DNA of 64,000 nt from Ohtaekwangia koreensis (GCF_900167975.1 NZ_FUZU01000002.1:1343501-1407500); one strand, 5' to 3'. Counted from the stretch's first letter, positions 8,072 through 15,688 are shown. Numbers and translations are program-made. Notes: a model not told the origin generated them from the letters alone.

Positions 8072-8503
8072 TTAAAAATTCAAAATAGCCTTGAGTTCAG
8101 AATTGATAGGAGCGGAGGTGTGTTGATGAACAACTTTCCATTCATCTTTCTGTTTGATAAACCCAAGGGTAACTCTATTTTTCATGCTTCTTACAATAGC
8201 ATTGCTGATCGAAATTGCTTGATAGGTAATCAAAGCACTTCCAAATCCAACATCGTTACTTTCGTGTATCTCTATCATTTCAAATATCACATTTAACTTT
8301 TCGTCTCCAAGTGAACCTAGCCAATCTTTTATAACAACAGACCATTCTTTCAGACCTGTTTGATAGCCTTGATTCCACATGTCAAAAATCACAATATTGT
8401 CGTCATATAATCCAATCATACTTTCTGTGTCCTTATCCCATGCCGATTGCTTGTAAATCGTAAAGAAGTCTTGCGGTCTTTTCATTGTGAATACTTTTAT
8501 CAC
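8072..8503 (-). CDS. SnoaL-like/NTF2-fold protein
   Basis: A 143-residue protein. The sequence DFFTIYKQSAWDKDTESMIGLYDDNIVIFDMW near the start, ALITYQAIS in the middle and VTLGFIKQKDEWKVVHQHTS near the end is the usual pattern of the NTF2/SnoaL-like superfamily (DUF4440-like), cone-shaped small-molecule binding proteins. In this superfamily the Asp of the early strand and the late His often line the pocket; the role here is unknown. An internal ATG at residue 7 (8485) gives MKRPQDFF, which may be the true start because it removes an unusual N-terminal extension. Confidence 0.78.
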   Translation of the reverse strand: MIKVFTMKRPQDFFTIYKQSAWDKDTESMIGLYDDNIVIFDMWNQGYQTGLKEWSVVIKDWLGSLGDEKLNVIFEMIEIHESNDVGFGSALITYQAISISNAIVRSMKNRVTLGFIKQKDEWKVVHQHTSAPINSELKAILNF

Positions 8504-8542
8504 TTTTTGTAAATTGATGCGTATTGTGAGTGTGTGCTTCCG

Positions 8543-8590
8543 ACAGAGTCCTCCGAGACGGGAGACTCTGCGGAGACATATTTACAATTG
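8543..8590. repeat. dispersed hairpin repeat, copy 3
   Basis: The hairpin at 8543-8570 has CAGAGTC and GACTCTG outer arms and a short GC-rich inner stem with a bulged A. The tail CGGAGACATATTTACAATT follows, resembling the tail of copy 1. It lies in the 203-bp gap between the SnoaL-like gene and the MORN-like lipoprotein gene. Confidence 0.72.
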
Positions 8591-8706
8591 CCGTTAACGC
8601 TAATATATATAGGCAACGAGGGGTTCAAAATCGAGCTTGCCGTTAATTGAATGTTGAACGAAGATAAATACTTGAACTTGCACTCCCCTGATGGGTATAT
8701 TTGGAG

Positions 8707-9261
8707 TCACCGAACAGGTTTGTCGTTTTTATATTCTACGACACTTTGTATTACACCTGCCTCACTATAATATTCCCATCGGCCTTCCTTTTTAGCTTGG
8801 TCGTTAATAATTATTTTTTTTCCCTGCTCTTTAAGTTGCCCATTGCTATATCTATTTGTGTATTCGCATGTTAGACGAATCTGACCATTAACGGTGTCTT
8901 TTTTACAATTGGTTTCACCAGTCGGTGGCATTCCCTCATATCCTAAAATTCTTTCGTCTATAACATAGCCGAATTCGTCAAAATTTGTAATTGTATAAAG
9001 TTCTTGTCCATCTTTAGAGGTCTGTCTCCATTCTCCAATTTGCCTAATGTCAAAACCTTTTTCAGTATTTTTTACGATGAGATTGCCTTTCCAATACTGT
9101 TTATACCAGTTTGATTTTCCGGAAAACCTTTTTATTAAAGTGACATTGTCTCTCAAATACGTTTTTTCTGCTTTTGAAAGTGACTTTTTAAAGTAATGTT
9201 CCTCCGCTCCACAGGAGAATACAAAAACTACTATGACTATTAATATAAATGATCGCATCAT
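8707..9261 (-). CDS. lipoprotein with MORN-like (YwqK-type) repeats
   Basis: The chosen start at 9261 gives MMRSFILIVIVVFVFSCGAEEH, a lipoprotein signal with the modified Cys in FSCG; an ATG seven codons upstream (9282) only adds MYIYSKR. The mature protein of about 165 residues carries the YwqK/MORN-variant repeats YSNGQLKEQGKK and KKEGRWEYYSEAGVIQSVVEYKNDKP at its C-terminus, the kind of beta-hairpin repeats found in many Bacteroidota surface proteins and in YwqK-family 'antitoxin' annotations. The rest (for example RQIGEWRQTSKDGQELYTITNFDEFG) looks like degenerate copies of the same repeat. Function unknown; it is probably anchored to a membrane and exposed to the periplasm or surface. Confidence 0.75.
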   Translation of the reverse strand: MMRSFILIVIVVFVFSCGAEEHYFKKSLSKAEKTYLRDNVTLIKRFSGKSNWYKQYWKGNLIVKNTEKGFDIRQIGEWRQTSKDGQELYTITNFDEFGYVIDERILGYEGMPPTGETNCKKDTVNGQIRLTCEYTNRYSNGQLKEQGKKIIINDQAKKEGRWEYYSEAGVIQSVVEYKNDKPVR

Positions 9262-9388
9262 TCTTTTAGAATAGATATACAAGTATAGATATAGACTTCC
9301 CTTCGGAAATTATATGTTATAAATTTAAAGGATTCTATTGTTTAATGATGCCATCCTTAATGACATTATTTGTTTGTGTTTTTCATCT

Positions 9389-9462
9389 AAGTCAAAGCAT
9401 ATCTCCGTTTTGCGGATGTATAAAGTCCAGGCATAGTCTCCATTTCAGTGCTATATGCTCCG
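9389..9462. repeat. dispersed hairpin repeat, copy 4 (two degenerate halves)
   Basis: The elements AAGCATATCTCCGTTTTG and, 30 bp later, GGCATAGTCTCCATTTCAGT resemble the AAGCATAGTCTCCGTTTCGG element at 10841. Open frames that cross this stretch on both strands are products of the repeat and are not believed to be genes. Confidence 0.55.
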
Positions 9463-9540
9463 TACAGCTTCTTTCTCCACTCTTCTTCCACACTCTGTCC
9501 ACTCCTGGTGCACGGTTGTCAAGGCGTTGGTATTTGCATA

Positions 9541-9671
9541 ATAGGGTGCTGGGTTGGTGTTCTTTTATGAATGCCGCCCAAATATTATTGGGGTGAAGTG
9601 CAGCCCGCAGATAGGCTGCGGGCTGCCAGGGTATACTTGCGCTATAAATCAATTTTATGGCAACACCCTAT
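9541..9671. mobile_element. possible MITE-like element with an internal strong hairpin
   Basis: ATAGGGTGCTG at 9541 and its near inverted copy CAACACCCTAT at 9661-9671 bound a 131-bp segment. Inside is a perfect 11-bp stem (9600-9610 with 9616-9626, GCAGCCCGCAG / CTGCGGGCTGC) and a 5-base loop. No transposase gene is present and no target-site duplication is obvious. The rest of the 817-bp gap (9262-10099) has no gene that I can support. Confidence 0.35.
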
Positions 9672-9900
9672 GGTAACTGCAACGAAACGTGATTGGATAT
9701 TTACTTTGGCCCAAAGAAGCGATGCAGCTCGGGGCTGCTGTAACGATTGAAGATAATGTGGGGTTAACCTGGTATATAGATATACCTCCACTTATTGTTT
9801 AAGGTAAGTAAAGGCAGTCATAATAACGCCCTTCATTAATTTGGCGTCATTGTCACCCGATGAACCAGCTCTGTATTTTCCGATGAATTTAATCGCTAAC

Positions 9901-9957
9901 GTGTCCGGGAAATATGACTTCATTTATGATTTCAAATCATAATGAATCGAAGGACAC
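9901..9957. repeat. long imperfect inverted repeat
   Basis: GTGTCC at 9901-9906 pairs with GGACAC at 9952-9957. Inside, TTCATTTATGATTT (9919-9932) pairs with AAATCATAATGAA (9934-9946). There is no T-tract on either side, so it does not look like a simple terminator. Confidence 0.4.
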
Positions 9958-10099
9958 TCATGTTCAAATGAAACTTTCTTTGTCATGGGTTAAGTGGCCT
10001 ACAACGTTCGCATATAAAGTTTGCAGGCAGTCCAAATTAATAATTAAATCAACAATTCTGCTGGCATGATTTATATGCATTGTTGTGCGTTCGTGCCTT

Positions 10100-10597
10100 T
10101 CAACTGCTCTCTCCCAGATGCAAAATGAATATTTTTCTATTTGTCACAAATAAATATTCCTCGCTCATATGATCTCCCCAGTGCCATGTTCCCCAGTCTG
10201 GTAACATTTTATACACTTCTACATTTTCTTTTTTAAAAAATTCTTTTAGTAGCGAATTGATTAAGCACTCGGAGAGTAAAAATCCATTTTTCCCATGCAA
10301 TCCCGAAAGATCTTTGTCACATGTCCAATTTTGAACTAATCCTTGTAAGTTCTTCTCCCAATTATCAATCTTTATAATAGATATTTTATTCAGTGTGTTC
10401 TCAAAAAAATTATCATCCGAACTATTTTTGTAATAGTTTTTGTTTTCTGTCATAAAGTCTTTGATGTTGGTCAGTACGTCACCGTTAAGGTTTCTATCAA
10501 TAGAAAAAAACTGGTTGAATCCACCAACATGTGGAGTTAAAATGTCTTTTACTCTGGAAACACATTCTAGAAATCCGTTTATGTAGTCCTCTGTCAT
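10100..10597 (-). CDS. hypothetical protein
   Basis: The chosen ATG at 10597 gives MTEDYINGFLECVSRVKDIL, about 165 residues; an upstream ATG at 10627 adds MLCVMPKRLK, part of which lies in an AT-rich repeat. The protein has no signal peptide or membrane segment. It is acidic and Asn-rich, with a C-terminal WGTWHWGDHMSEEYLFVTNRKIFILHLGES that looks like a beta-rich tail. I recognise no family. Its size, isolation, AT-richness and location among other accessory genes resemble immunity-type proteins, but nothing in the sequence proves this. Confidence 0.55.
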   Translation of the reverse strand: MTEDYINGFLECVSRVKDILTPHVGGFNQFFSIDRNLNGDVLTNIKDFMTENKNYYKNSSDDNFFENTLNKISIIKIDNWEKNLQGLVQNWTCDKDLSGLHGKNGFLLSECLINSLLKEFFKKENVEVYKMLPDWGTWHWGDHMSEEYLFVTNRKIFILHLGESS

Positions 10598-10620
10598 TTT
10601 TAGTCTTTTTGGCATGACGC

Positions 10621-10656
10621 ACAACATTCTAATATAAGAATACCATTGCTATATAT
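10621..10656. repeat. AT-rich 36-bp repeat, copy A
   Basis: The sequence ACAACATTCTAATATAAGAA and the following bases match 12561-12597 and 11477-11512 with a few changes. It lies immediately upstream of a minus-strand hypothetical gene, so it may contain that gene's promoter. Confidence 0.5.
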
Positions 10657-10781
10657 GCGTTTGTAGAACGGATATATTGTATCTTTTGCTGGCGTGAGTC
10701 TTATGACTTGTGCCTTGAATTTGACGGTCTTCAGACTATCTTCATTTATATACTATATGGCACAAAAGTCACCCGCATGCT

Positions 10782-10945
10782 GTCCTCGAGGCGAGAAACT
10801 CTGCAGATATATACCCTCACTTTTGTTGATATTAAAGTCGAAGCATAGTCTCCGTTTCGGGACTATGTGTTTTGAAATACTGTCCGGTGCTAAAGTGTGT
10901 GGTTCCGCCAGAGTCCTCGAGGCGAGAGACTCTGCGGAGACAAGG
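10782..10945. repeat. dispersed hairpin repeat cluster, copies 5-7
   Basis: Three elements lie in 160 bp. At 10782-10806 is a half copy (GTCCTCGAGGCGAG...ACTCTGCAGA). At 10844-10867 is a CATAGTCTCC / GGGACTATG hairpin. At 10909-10934 is a full CAGAGTCCTCG / CGAGAGACTCTG hairpin followed by CGGAGACA. The cluster fills most of the 10,657-10,953 gap; I see no gene there. Confidence 0.72.
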
Positions 10946-10953
10946 GATTTCCA

Positions 10954-11451
10954 CTATTTTATTTTTAAGACTTGTCTGCCATAAACTGGACTATTGTATT
11001 CAATCCAATCTTTAAATTCTTTTGACTCTGTTGGTGGGTCGATTGGAACGGAATCAATCTTGTCTCCATTAAGTTTAGTTGATTCCGCTTTTAAATCGTC
11101 CTCGATTAATATGTAATCCCCTCTATTATGAATAAATGGCTCCCACATAGAGCTTTCATGTCGCTTTAATGTTTTATTTTCAATGTCTATTGCTCCCCAT
11201 TGATTTTGTGACCTGAAGAAAAGAGTAGCAGTCTCTGGGATATAAAGAAAGTCTGACTCCTCAATTCCACTATCTTCTTTCCATTCGAATTTAACTCTTA
11301 AATCCTTTTTTCCATTGTCCAACGTAATTGTTGCCAATGAACAATTCGTAACTTTGTCTATGTGCTCAATCTTTTCGACACAAAGCAAATCAAAGTCTGT
11401 CGCGTCTAGATCTTTTTCGCAATTCTCAATGACTATACTTATTTCTTTCAT
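10954..11451 (-). CDS. hypothetical protein
   Basis: A 165-residue soluble, acidic protein starting MKEISIVIENCEKDLDATDFDLLCVEKIEHIDKV. It appears to be beta-rich: LATITLDNGKKDLRVKFEW, LYIPETATLFFRSQNQWGAIDIENKTLKRHESSMWEPF and DYILIEDDLKAESTKLNGDKIDSVPIDPPTE. The latter pieces resemble the repeating strand-turn units of WD40- or beta-propeller-like fragments, but it is too short for a propeller. No family is recognised. It is monocistronic, with hairpin repeats flanking both ends. Accessory function is likely. Confidence 0.55.
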   Translation of the reverse strand: MKEISIVIENCEKDLDATDFDLLCVEKIEHIDKVTNCSLATITLDNGKKDLRVKFEWKEDSGIEESDFLYIPETATLFFRSQNQWGAIDIENKTLKRHESSMWEPFIHNRGDYILIEDDLKAESTKLNGDKIDSVPIDPPTESKEFKDWIEYNSPVYGRQVLKIK

Positions 11452-11476
11452 TGTTTAATCTGTCCAGGCTGTTGCT

Positions 11477-11512
11477 ATAACATCTTATATTGGAATATAT
11501 TTCATATATATA
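11477..11512. repeat. AT-rich 36-bp repeat, copy C
   Basis: ATAACATCTTATATTGGAAT followed by AT-rich sequence aligns with copies A and B. It sits about 25 bp upstream of the minus-strand gene that starts at 11451. Confidence 0.42.
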
Positions 11513-11574
11513 CTTTTCTTCGACAGTATTGGCTCACGCAGGTGGGAGTTGAGATTTATATACTATATCTTTAT

Positions 11575-11635
11575 TAGGATAATGATGTCTGCTAAGCATC
11601 AGAGTCCCGGAGGCCGGTGACTCTGATGGGGCATC
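11575..11635. repeat. dispersed hairpin repeat, copy 8
   Basis: A lead-in ending TGTCTGCTAAGCAT, as in copies 1 and 2, is followed by the cleanest hairpin: CAGAGTC, CCGG, loop AGG, CCGG, bulged T, GACTCTG at 11600-11625. Confidence 0.75.
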
Positions 11636-11652
11636 AAATGTTGCCGTTTGAT

Positions 11653-12435
11653 CTAATCAAGTCTTGTATAATAAATATCCTCATCTCCCCAGCAACCGCA
11701 AGAGAGAAATTGACGGCCACACGAAGGGCACTCCTCAACATCACATTGGCTTATATGAAATTGTCCTTTCAAGCACCCACAATCGTGACATGGGTCTGAA
11801 GACCACTCGAACTTCTCTTTGCCATAAGGAATCCTTCGGTACTCTTTTCCTGCAATGATCAAACCGTTAAATTTTTGAAATTTTACGATTTCTGAAGGGA
11901 TAGATTTGAAAACTTCTATTCCGTGATAATGAACAAATTCTTTTTTGAAGCTATTCATTAGCTCTCCTTCGGTTGACCATAAAGTCTTTTCTATGAAGCC
12001 GTGGAGTTCTTCCTCAATATGCTTTTTATGGAAATAATGAGCGAATTCAAAGAGTTGGATATAGACGGATTTCAGTTCAAAATGATTATAGGACAACTCA
12101 TAGTGCAGGACAAGATTTCTATAGTTAATTGCTTTATTGATGAGCCGTTTTTCCTTATCGTCAATCTGTATTTTTGATATTGAGGTTAGTCTCTCCAGTG
12201 CCTGGGAAAGTGAAACGGTATTTTTAGGCTTATCTACATTTTCGTAGATCAAAATTGGGTGTTCTTTTCTCAGAACGTGTTTCATCAGCAACTCTAGTCC
12301 TTGGATAATCAGGAAGATGGTAAATGGCCAGTAAGTTGGAGCTTTTTTTGTCCTTCTATAATATCTCAATGATTCGTTAATGAATTGATATGAGTTGTCG
12401 AGAATTGAAATCGATTTTGGTTTGACTTTTCTCAT
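11653..12435 (-). CDS. HEPN-like protein with C-terminal Cys-rich zinc-binding tail
   Basis: A 260-residue cytoplasmic protein. The N-terminal 150 residues are helical, with FLIIQGLELLMKHVLRKEHP (a typical HEPN/DUF4145-like helix) and R106-N-L-V-L-H111, which fits the Rx4-6H motif of HEPN ribonucleases. The C-terminal 45 residues contain eight cysteines (216, 219, 221, 231, 236, 239, 246, 248) in CxxCxC, CxxC and CxC groups, a probable zinc knuckle. HEPN domains commonly cut RNA in toxin-antitoxin or defence systems, but non-catalytic HEPN proteins also exist and no antitoxin or nucleotidyltransferase partner is adjacent. Function therefore remains open. Confidence 0.6.
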   Translation of the reverse strand: MRKVKPKSISILDNSYQFINESLRYYRRTKKAPTYWPFTIFLIIQGLELLMKHVLRKEHPILIYENVDKPKNTVSLSQALERLTSISKIQIDDKEKRLINKAINYRNLVLHYELSYNHFELKSVYIQLFEFAHYFHKKHIEEELHGFIEKTLWSTEGELMNSFKKEFVHYHGIEVFKSIPSEIVKFQKFNGLIIAGKEYRRIPYGKEKFEWSSDPCHDCGCLKGQFHISQCDVEECPSCGRQFLSCGCWGDEDIYYTRLD

Positions 12436-12560
12436 CCAGCTAAAATAATTTCTTGCGTGGTAAAATTAGCTATTTTGCTTGCTTTGGTGCCGTAATGGAA
12501 TATGCGCAAGCAAATGTGCAAATGTGCGGTGGTCGCTACTCTGTCCGCGCGGCACTGTGC

Positions 12561-12597
12561 ATAACATTTCTAATATAGGAGTATTATTGCATATATT
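12561..12597. repeat. AT-rich 36-bp repeat, copy B
   Basis: ATAACATTTCTAATATAGGA and the following TATTATTGCATATATTA match copy A at 10621. It lies in the 189-bp gap upstream of the HEPN-like gene and downstream of the small membrane protein gene. Confidence 0.5.
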
Positions 12598-12624
12598 AAT
12601 TGTACCTCGTGCGAAAAGGATAAG

Positions 12625-12951
12625 CTACAGGTATATGTTCATAATAAAGATACCCAACATTATGATCGCTATGTAACAGAAAAACGCGTGACCTAAAGAA
12701 TGTATAATTCTGCTAATAGTTTTGCCTTCTTTTCGTCTATAGCTTCTCCAACAATAAAAAATACCAAGGGGTGATATTATGAAAACTGTCAAGAGAGGGA
12801 ACCCTATTATCAATTCGGTAAAACTTGTCGAGCCATTTGGCACCAAGCTCACTATTGTGGATACTAACATCGAGAATAAAAACAATCCACAATAAATCTT
12901 GTAGAGCATGGCAGATTTCTTGAGATAGGCTTTACTATCTTCAGTCTCCAT
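12625..12951 (-). CDS. small membrane protein, unknown function
   Basis: A 108-residue protein with a short charged N-terminus (METEDSKAYLKKS) and three hydrophobic segments at about 17-37, 47-66 and 87-106. No motif is recognised. It begins 2 bp after the stop codon of the XRE regulator gene, so the two form an operon, and the membrane protein may act with or be controlled by the regulator. Confidence 0.62.
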   Translation of the reverse strand: METEDSKAYLKKSAMLYKIYCGLFLFSMLVSTIVSLVPNGSTSFTELIIGFPLLTVFIISPLGIFYCWRSYRRKEGKTISRIIHSLGHAFFCYIAIIMLGIFIMNIYL

Positions 12952-12953
12952 CT

Positions 12954-13376
12954 CTACCTCCCCTCCAACATCTTCTTCAACAACGCAATCTTTTCATCCT
13001 TCTCTTTCAAAAGAGATTCATATAGTTTTTTATTCTCTTCACTCAAGCGTTTATTTTCTTTTACTTCATTCCTATACTCATCAAGAGGATTGAAAGTACA
13101 TTGATATTGTTGAACTGTATTATTAGAAGCGTTTTCGTAGTTGTTCTGTATGTTATAGATAACAGACTCCTCACTAAAGTTTTCAATCACTTCAGATGTT
13201 ATACCCAACGCTTTAGCGATCCTTGCTAAAGTAGTATCTTCTATACTCTCACTCTGCTCCAGTTTAGAAACAGCCTGCTGGCTTATACCTAGCTGCTCGG
13301 CCAACGTTTCTTGTTTTATACCGCGTAACTCGCGCAGGCGTGCTACTTTTCTGCCAATATGAAGTTTCTCTGTCAT
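12954..13376 (-). CDS. XRE-family transcriptional regulator with C-terminal coiled coil
   Basis: The chosen ATG at 13376 gives MTEKLHIGRKVARLRELRGI, about 140 residues; a TTG two codons upstream is less likely. Residues 8-62 are an HTH_3 (Cro/C1-type) domain: KQETLAEQLGISQQAVSKLEQ is the helix-turn-helix. After a Gln/Asn-rich linker, the last 35 residues (NEVKENKRLSEENKKLYESLLKEKDEKIALLKKML) form a coiled coil suited to dimerisation. This architecture is common in Bacteroidota. The dyad at 13411-13430 just upstream is a candidate operator for autoregulation and for the divergent gene at 13448. Confidence 0.88.
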   Translation of the reverse strand: MTEKLHIGRKVARLRELRGIKQETLAEQLGISQQAVSKLEQSESIEDTTLARIAKALGITSEVIENFSEESVIYNIQNNYENASNNTVQQYQCTFNPLDEYRNEVKENKRLSEENKKLYESLLKEKDEKIALLKKMLEGR

Positions 13377-13379
13377 ACT

Positions 13380-13387
13380 CAAATGTA
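13380..13387 (-). promoter_or_regulatory. candidate -7 box of the XRE gene
   Basis: On the minus strand this reads TACATTTG, fitting TAnnTTTG. It ends 3 bp before the ATG, so a transcript from it would be leaderless. No good -33 element is seen at the normal distance, so this is tentative. Confidence 0.35.
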
Positions 13388-13410
13388 AAAAATAAGTTGA
13401 TTAGGTAAAA

Positions 13411-13430
13411 AACAACGTGGTAGGGTTGTT
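13411..13430. promoter_or_regulatory. dyad, candidate XRE operator
   Basis: AACAAC, 8 bp, GTTGTT: a perfect 6-bp inverted repeat between the divergent XRE gene and the gene at 13448. The spacing suits a dimeric HTH protein. Confidence 0.4.
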
Positions 13431-13447
13431 ATATACTCGAAGCGGGG

Positions 13448-13816
13448 GTGTGGTACATCTTTAAAGAATTGCTATTTGCGGCCGTAAATCTTGAACGTTA
13501 TATGTCACATATGGATTCCCGAGTTGTTAGTGAGCGGTTGGCCGAGGCCTTCCGTCATTTTATGCTATATACGCCTCCCGATAGGGTTAATCGCTGCCTG
13601 CGGACTTTATTGATCGAATATATAGGGCATAATAAAGACTTTTTGTCGCCCGAGTTTGATGACTGGATGGATGATTTATCGTTGTTATTCAGCTTGCTGG
13701 ACACGGCCGCAAAGGAAACGCGGGGATGGTACGATACGGATGACAATGAAATTCAATTGCACAAAGGGCCCGAAGAAGGCACAGAGGCGCACGAAGAAAA
13801 TGCAGAAGGTATATAA
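13448..13816 (+). CDS. hypothetical protein divergent from the XRE regulator
   Basis: Up to 122 residues from the first ATG; an ATG at 13502 (MSHMDSRVVSERLAEAFRHFML) may be the real start, giving about 104. The protein is helical and acidic: MLYTPPDRVNRCLRTLLIEYI, then FDDWMDDLSLLFSLLDTAAKETRGW. The tail after that is low-complexity Glu/Ala. I have seen helical proteins of this size beside XRE genes in Bacteroidota but know no function. Its position suggests it is regulated by the neighbouring XRE protein. Confidence 0.55.
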   Translation: MWYIFKELLFAAVNLERYMSHMDSRVVSERLAEAFRHFMLYTPPDRVNRCLRTLLIEYIGHNKDFLSPEFDDWMDDLSLLFSLLDTAAKETRGWYDTDDNEIQLHKGPEEGTEAHEENAEGI

Positions 13817-13932
13817 AATAACATAGCCTGATATCAGGCTGTTTCGCGTAAGCTTTGGAGCCTAAATATAGCTGTGGATAAATTAAAAGACTGGCTACGT
13901 CAAGATAAACGAATAAGACAGTATATAAACAA

Positions 13933-13958
13933 ACATGCCCCGATATTACGGGGCATGT
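13933..13958. terminator. hairpin between convergent genes
   Basis: A perfect 10-bp stem ACATGCCCCG / CGGGGCATGT with loop ATATTA lies between the gene ending at 13816 and rny. It can serve both directions, although the T-tract is weak. Confidence 0.5.
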
Positions 13959-13985
13959 ATATATATGGGTTGGTGGCCTCATTCC

Positions 13986-14037
13986 AACCCTTCTCCAAAG
14001 GAGAAGGGTTTAAAAGTCCCTCTCGCCTGGAGAGGGA
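13986..14037. repeat. double hairpin downstream of rny
   Basis: Two back-to-back hairpins: AACCCTTCTCC / GGAGAAGGGTT (13986-14010, loop AAA) and TCCCTCTC / GAGAGGGA (14017-14037, loop GCCTG). This CCCTCTCC...GGAGAGGG type is a familiar dispersed element in Bacteroidota genomes and here sits just past the rny stop codon, where it may act as terminator. Confidence 0.6.
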
Positions 14038-14050
14038 TTTAGGCTAAGGC

Positions 14051-15622
14051 TTATTTCGCGTAAGCAACACTTCTCATCTCGCGGATCACGGTAACTTTTA
14101 CCTGTCCTGGATATTGCATGTCGCGTTCTATTTTCTGGGAGATGTCGAAGCTCAATTGACTTGCACGATCATCGGTTGCTTTCTCTGCATCTACGATCAC
14201 GCGCAGTTCGCGGCCGGCTTGTATAGCATAGCATTTCTCTACACCATCAAAGCTTAGTCCGAGTTCTTCGAGTTCTTTCAAGCGCTTGATATATTGTTCC
14301 ATCACCTCGCGTCTTGCCCCAGGGCGTGCGCCGCTTATAGCATCGCATGACTGAACTATAGGTGAAAGTATACTCGTCATTTCAATCTCATCGTGGTGAG
14401 CTCCTATAGCGTTGCAGATTGCCGGGTGTTCTTTATACTTCTGCGCAAGCTCCATACCTACTATAGCGTGTGGCTTCTCCAATTCTTCAGGCCATACCTT
14501 GCCTATATCGTGAAGGAGCCCGGCACGTTTCGCTTGTTTTACATTGAGGCCAAGTTCGCTCGCCATAATCGCGCACAGGTTGGCAACTTCGCGTGAGTGT
14601 TGCAATAAGTTTTGTCCGTACGAAGAACGATAGCGCATGCGGCCTACCATACGCACTAACTCCGGATGCAGACCATGTATACCCAGGTCGATCACAGTAC
14701 GTTCACCGATCTCTATAATTTCGTCTTCTATATTTTTTGTGGTCTTGGCAACGATCTCTTCGATACGTGCCGGGTGAATACGACCATCTTGTACAAGTCT
14801 GTGTAATGATAAACGTGCGATCTCTCTTCGCACCGGATCGAATCCTGAAATGATAATCGCTTCAGGCGTATCGTCTACTATAATTTCAACACCGGTAGCA
14901 GCTTCGAGGGCGCGGATGTTTCTTCCTTCGCGGCCGATTACTTTACCTTTAATATCATCGCTTTCGATGTTGAAGATTGATACGCAGTTTTCAACAGCAT
15001 GTTCAGTAGCAGTACGCTGAATCGTTTCAACAACAATCTTTTTGGCTTCTTTGGTAGCAGTAAGTTTCGCCTGCTCCATAATGTCTTTGATATAGCTTGA
15101 GGCACGGGTCTGTGCTTCATCTTTCAGAGAGGCGATCAGTTGCTCGCGGGCTTCATCTGCAGTGAGCTTGGATATATTTTCAAGTACCTGAATTTTCTGC
15201 TGATTGAATTTGTCGAGCTCTTCCTTGCGTTTCTTAACGTGCTCAAGTTGAGCGGCAAGGTCTGTACGGATGTCATCAAGCTCGCCTTCCTTGCGTTTCA
15301 GGCTTTCAATTTCCTTGCTCAGAGTTTGCTCGCGTTGCTTGATCTTTTGTTCGTTGGTGATGATTACGCTCTTCTTCTTGTTTGCTTCATCTTCAAACTC
15401 GGAGCGCATCTTCAGGATCTTTTCTTTGGCTTCCAGAATTCTATCTTTCTTCAAATTCTCGGCTGCGATTTCGGCTTCTTTAAGAATAAGCTTGGCACGG
15501 TCGTCTGCATCTTCCAGACTGCGTTTCATTTTTTTTCCGGAAAGAATAGAACCGATAATAATGCTCAGTACGATGGTTGCCACTAAACTGCTGGCAATAA
15601 CTATGACGTAAAAGAGAGACAT
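14051..15622 (-). CDS. rny: ribonuclease Y
   Basis: A 523-residue endoribonuclease that starts mRNA decay at the inner membrane. A membrane anchor (residues 5-27) is followed by a long coiled coil (about 35-185), then the KH domain with [26 protein letters not shown], then the HD domain with [12 protein letters not shown] and GLLHDIGK (catalytic His-Asp), and the C-terminal Rny domain ending [22 protein letters not shown]. The length is the normal 510-525. It lies downstream of zapA with a 66-bp gap in the Bacteroidota order pheT, coiled-coil gene, zapA, rny. Confidence 0.97.
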   Translation of the reverse strand: MSLFYVIVIASSLVATIVLSIIIGSILSGKKMKRSLEDADDRAKLILKEAEIAAENLKKDRILEAKEKILKMRSEFEDEANKKKSVIITNEQKIKQREQTLSKEIESLKRKEGELDDIRTDLAAQLEHVKKRKEELDKFNQQKIQVLENISKLTADEAREQLIASLKDEAQTRASSYIKDIMEQAKLTATKEAKKIVVETIQRTATEHAVENCVSIFNIESDDIKGKVIGREGRNIRALEAATGVEIIVDDTPEAIIISGFDPVRREIARLSLHRLVQDGRIHPARIEEIVAKTTKNIEDEIIEIGERTVIDLGIHGLHPELVRMVGRMRYRSSYGQNLLQHSREVANLCAIMASELGLNVKQAKRAGLLHDIGKVWPEELEKPHAIVGMELAQKYKEHPAICNAIGAHHDEIEMTSILSPIVQSCDAISGARPGARREVMEQYIKRLKELEELGLSFDGVEKCYAIQAGRELRVIVDAEKATDDRASQLSFDISQKIERDMQYPGQVKVTVIREMRSVAYAK

Positions 15623-15688
15623 AAAAAAATAAGGGTTATATATACCCCGGTATGCCGCCTTGGCTCAGAAAGGAAGGAGTAAAAGAAA

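Noticed and set aside
9345..9652. Overlapping open frames on both strands in the 9.4-9.6 kb region, one with a GAPGVD-like string suggestive of reverse transcriptases
   Set aside because: The frames cross a dispersed repeat and an inverted repeat, lack any RT catalytic motif (YADD) and have no other similarity. The string is short and probably chance.
9890..9960. Possible integron attC site
   Set aside because: TAAC flanks a hairpin, but the R box consensus (RYYYAAC/GTTRRRY) is not satisfied and there is no integrase in the window.
10694..10984. A 96-codon plus-strand frame
   Set aside because: It runs through three hairpin-repeat copies; its KSKHSLRF segment recurs in the 9.4 kb frame because both come from the repeat.
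15140..15611. Long plus-strand open frames opposite rny
   Set aside because: They are shadows of the coiled-coil part of rny; they contain no promoter and no family similarity.
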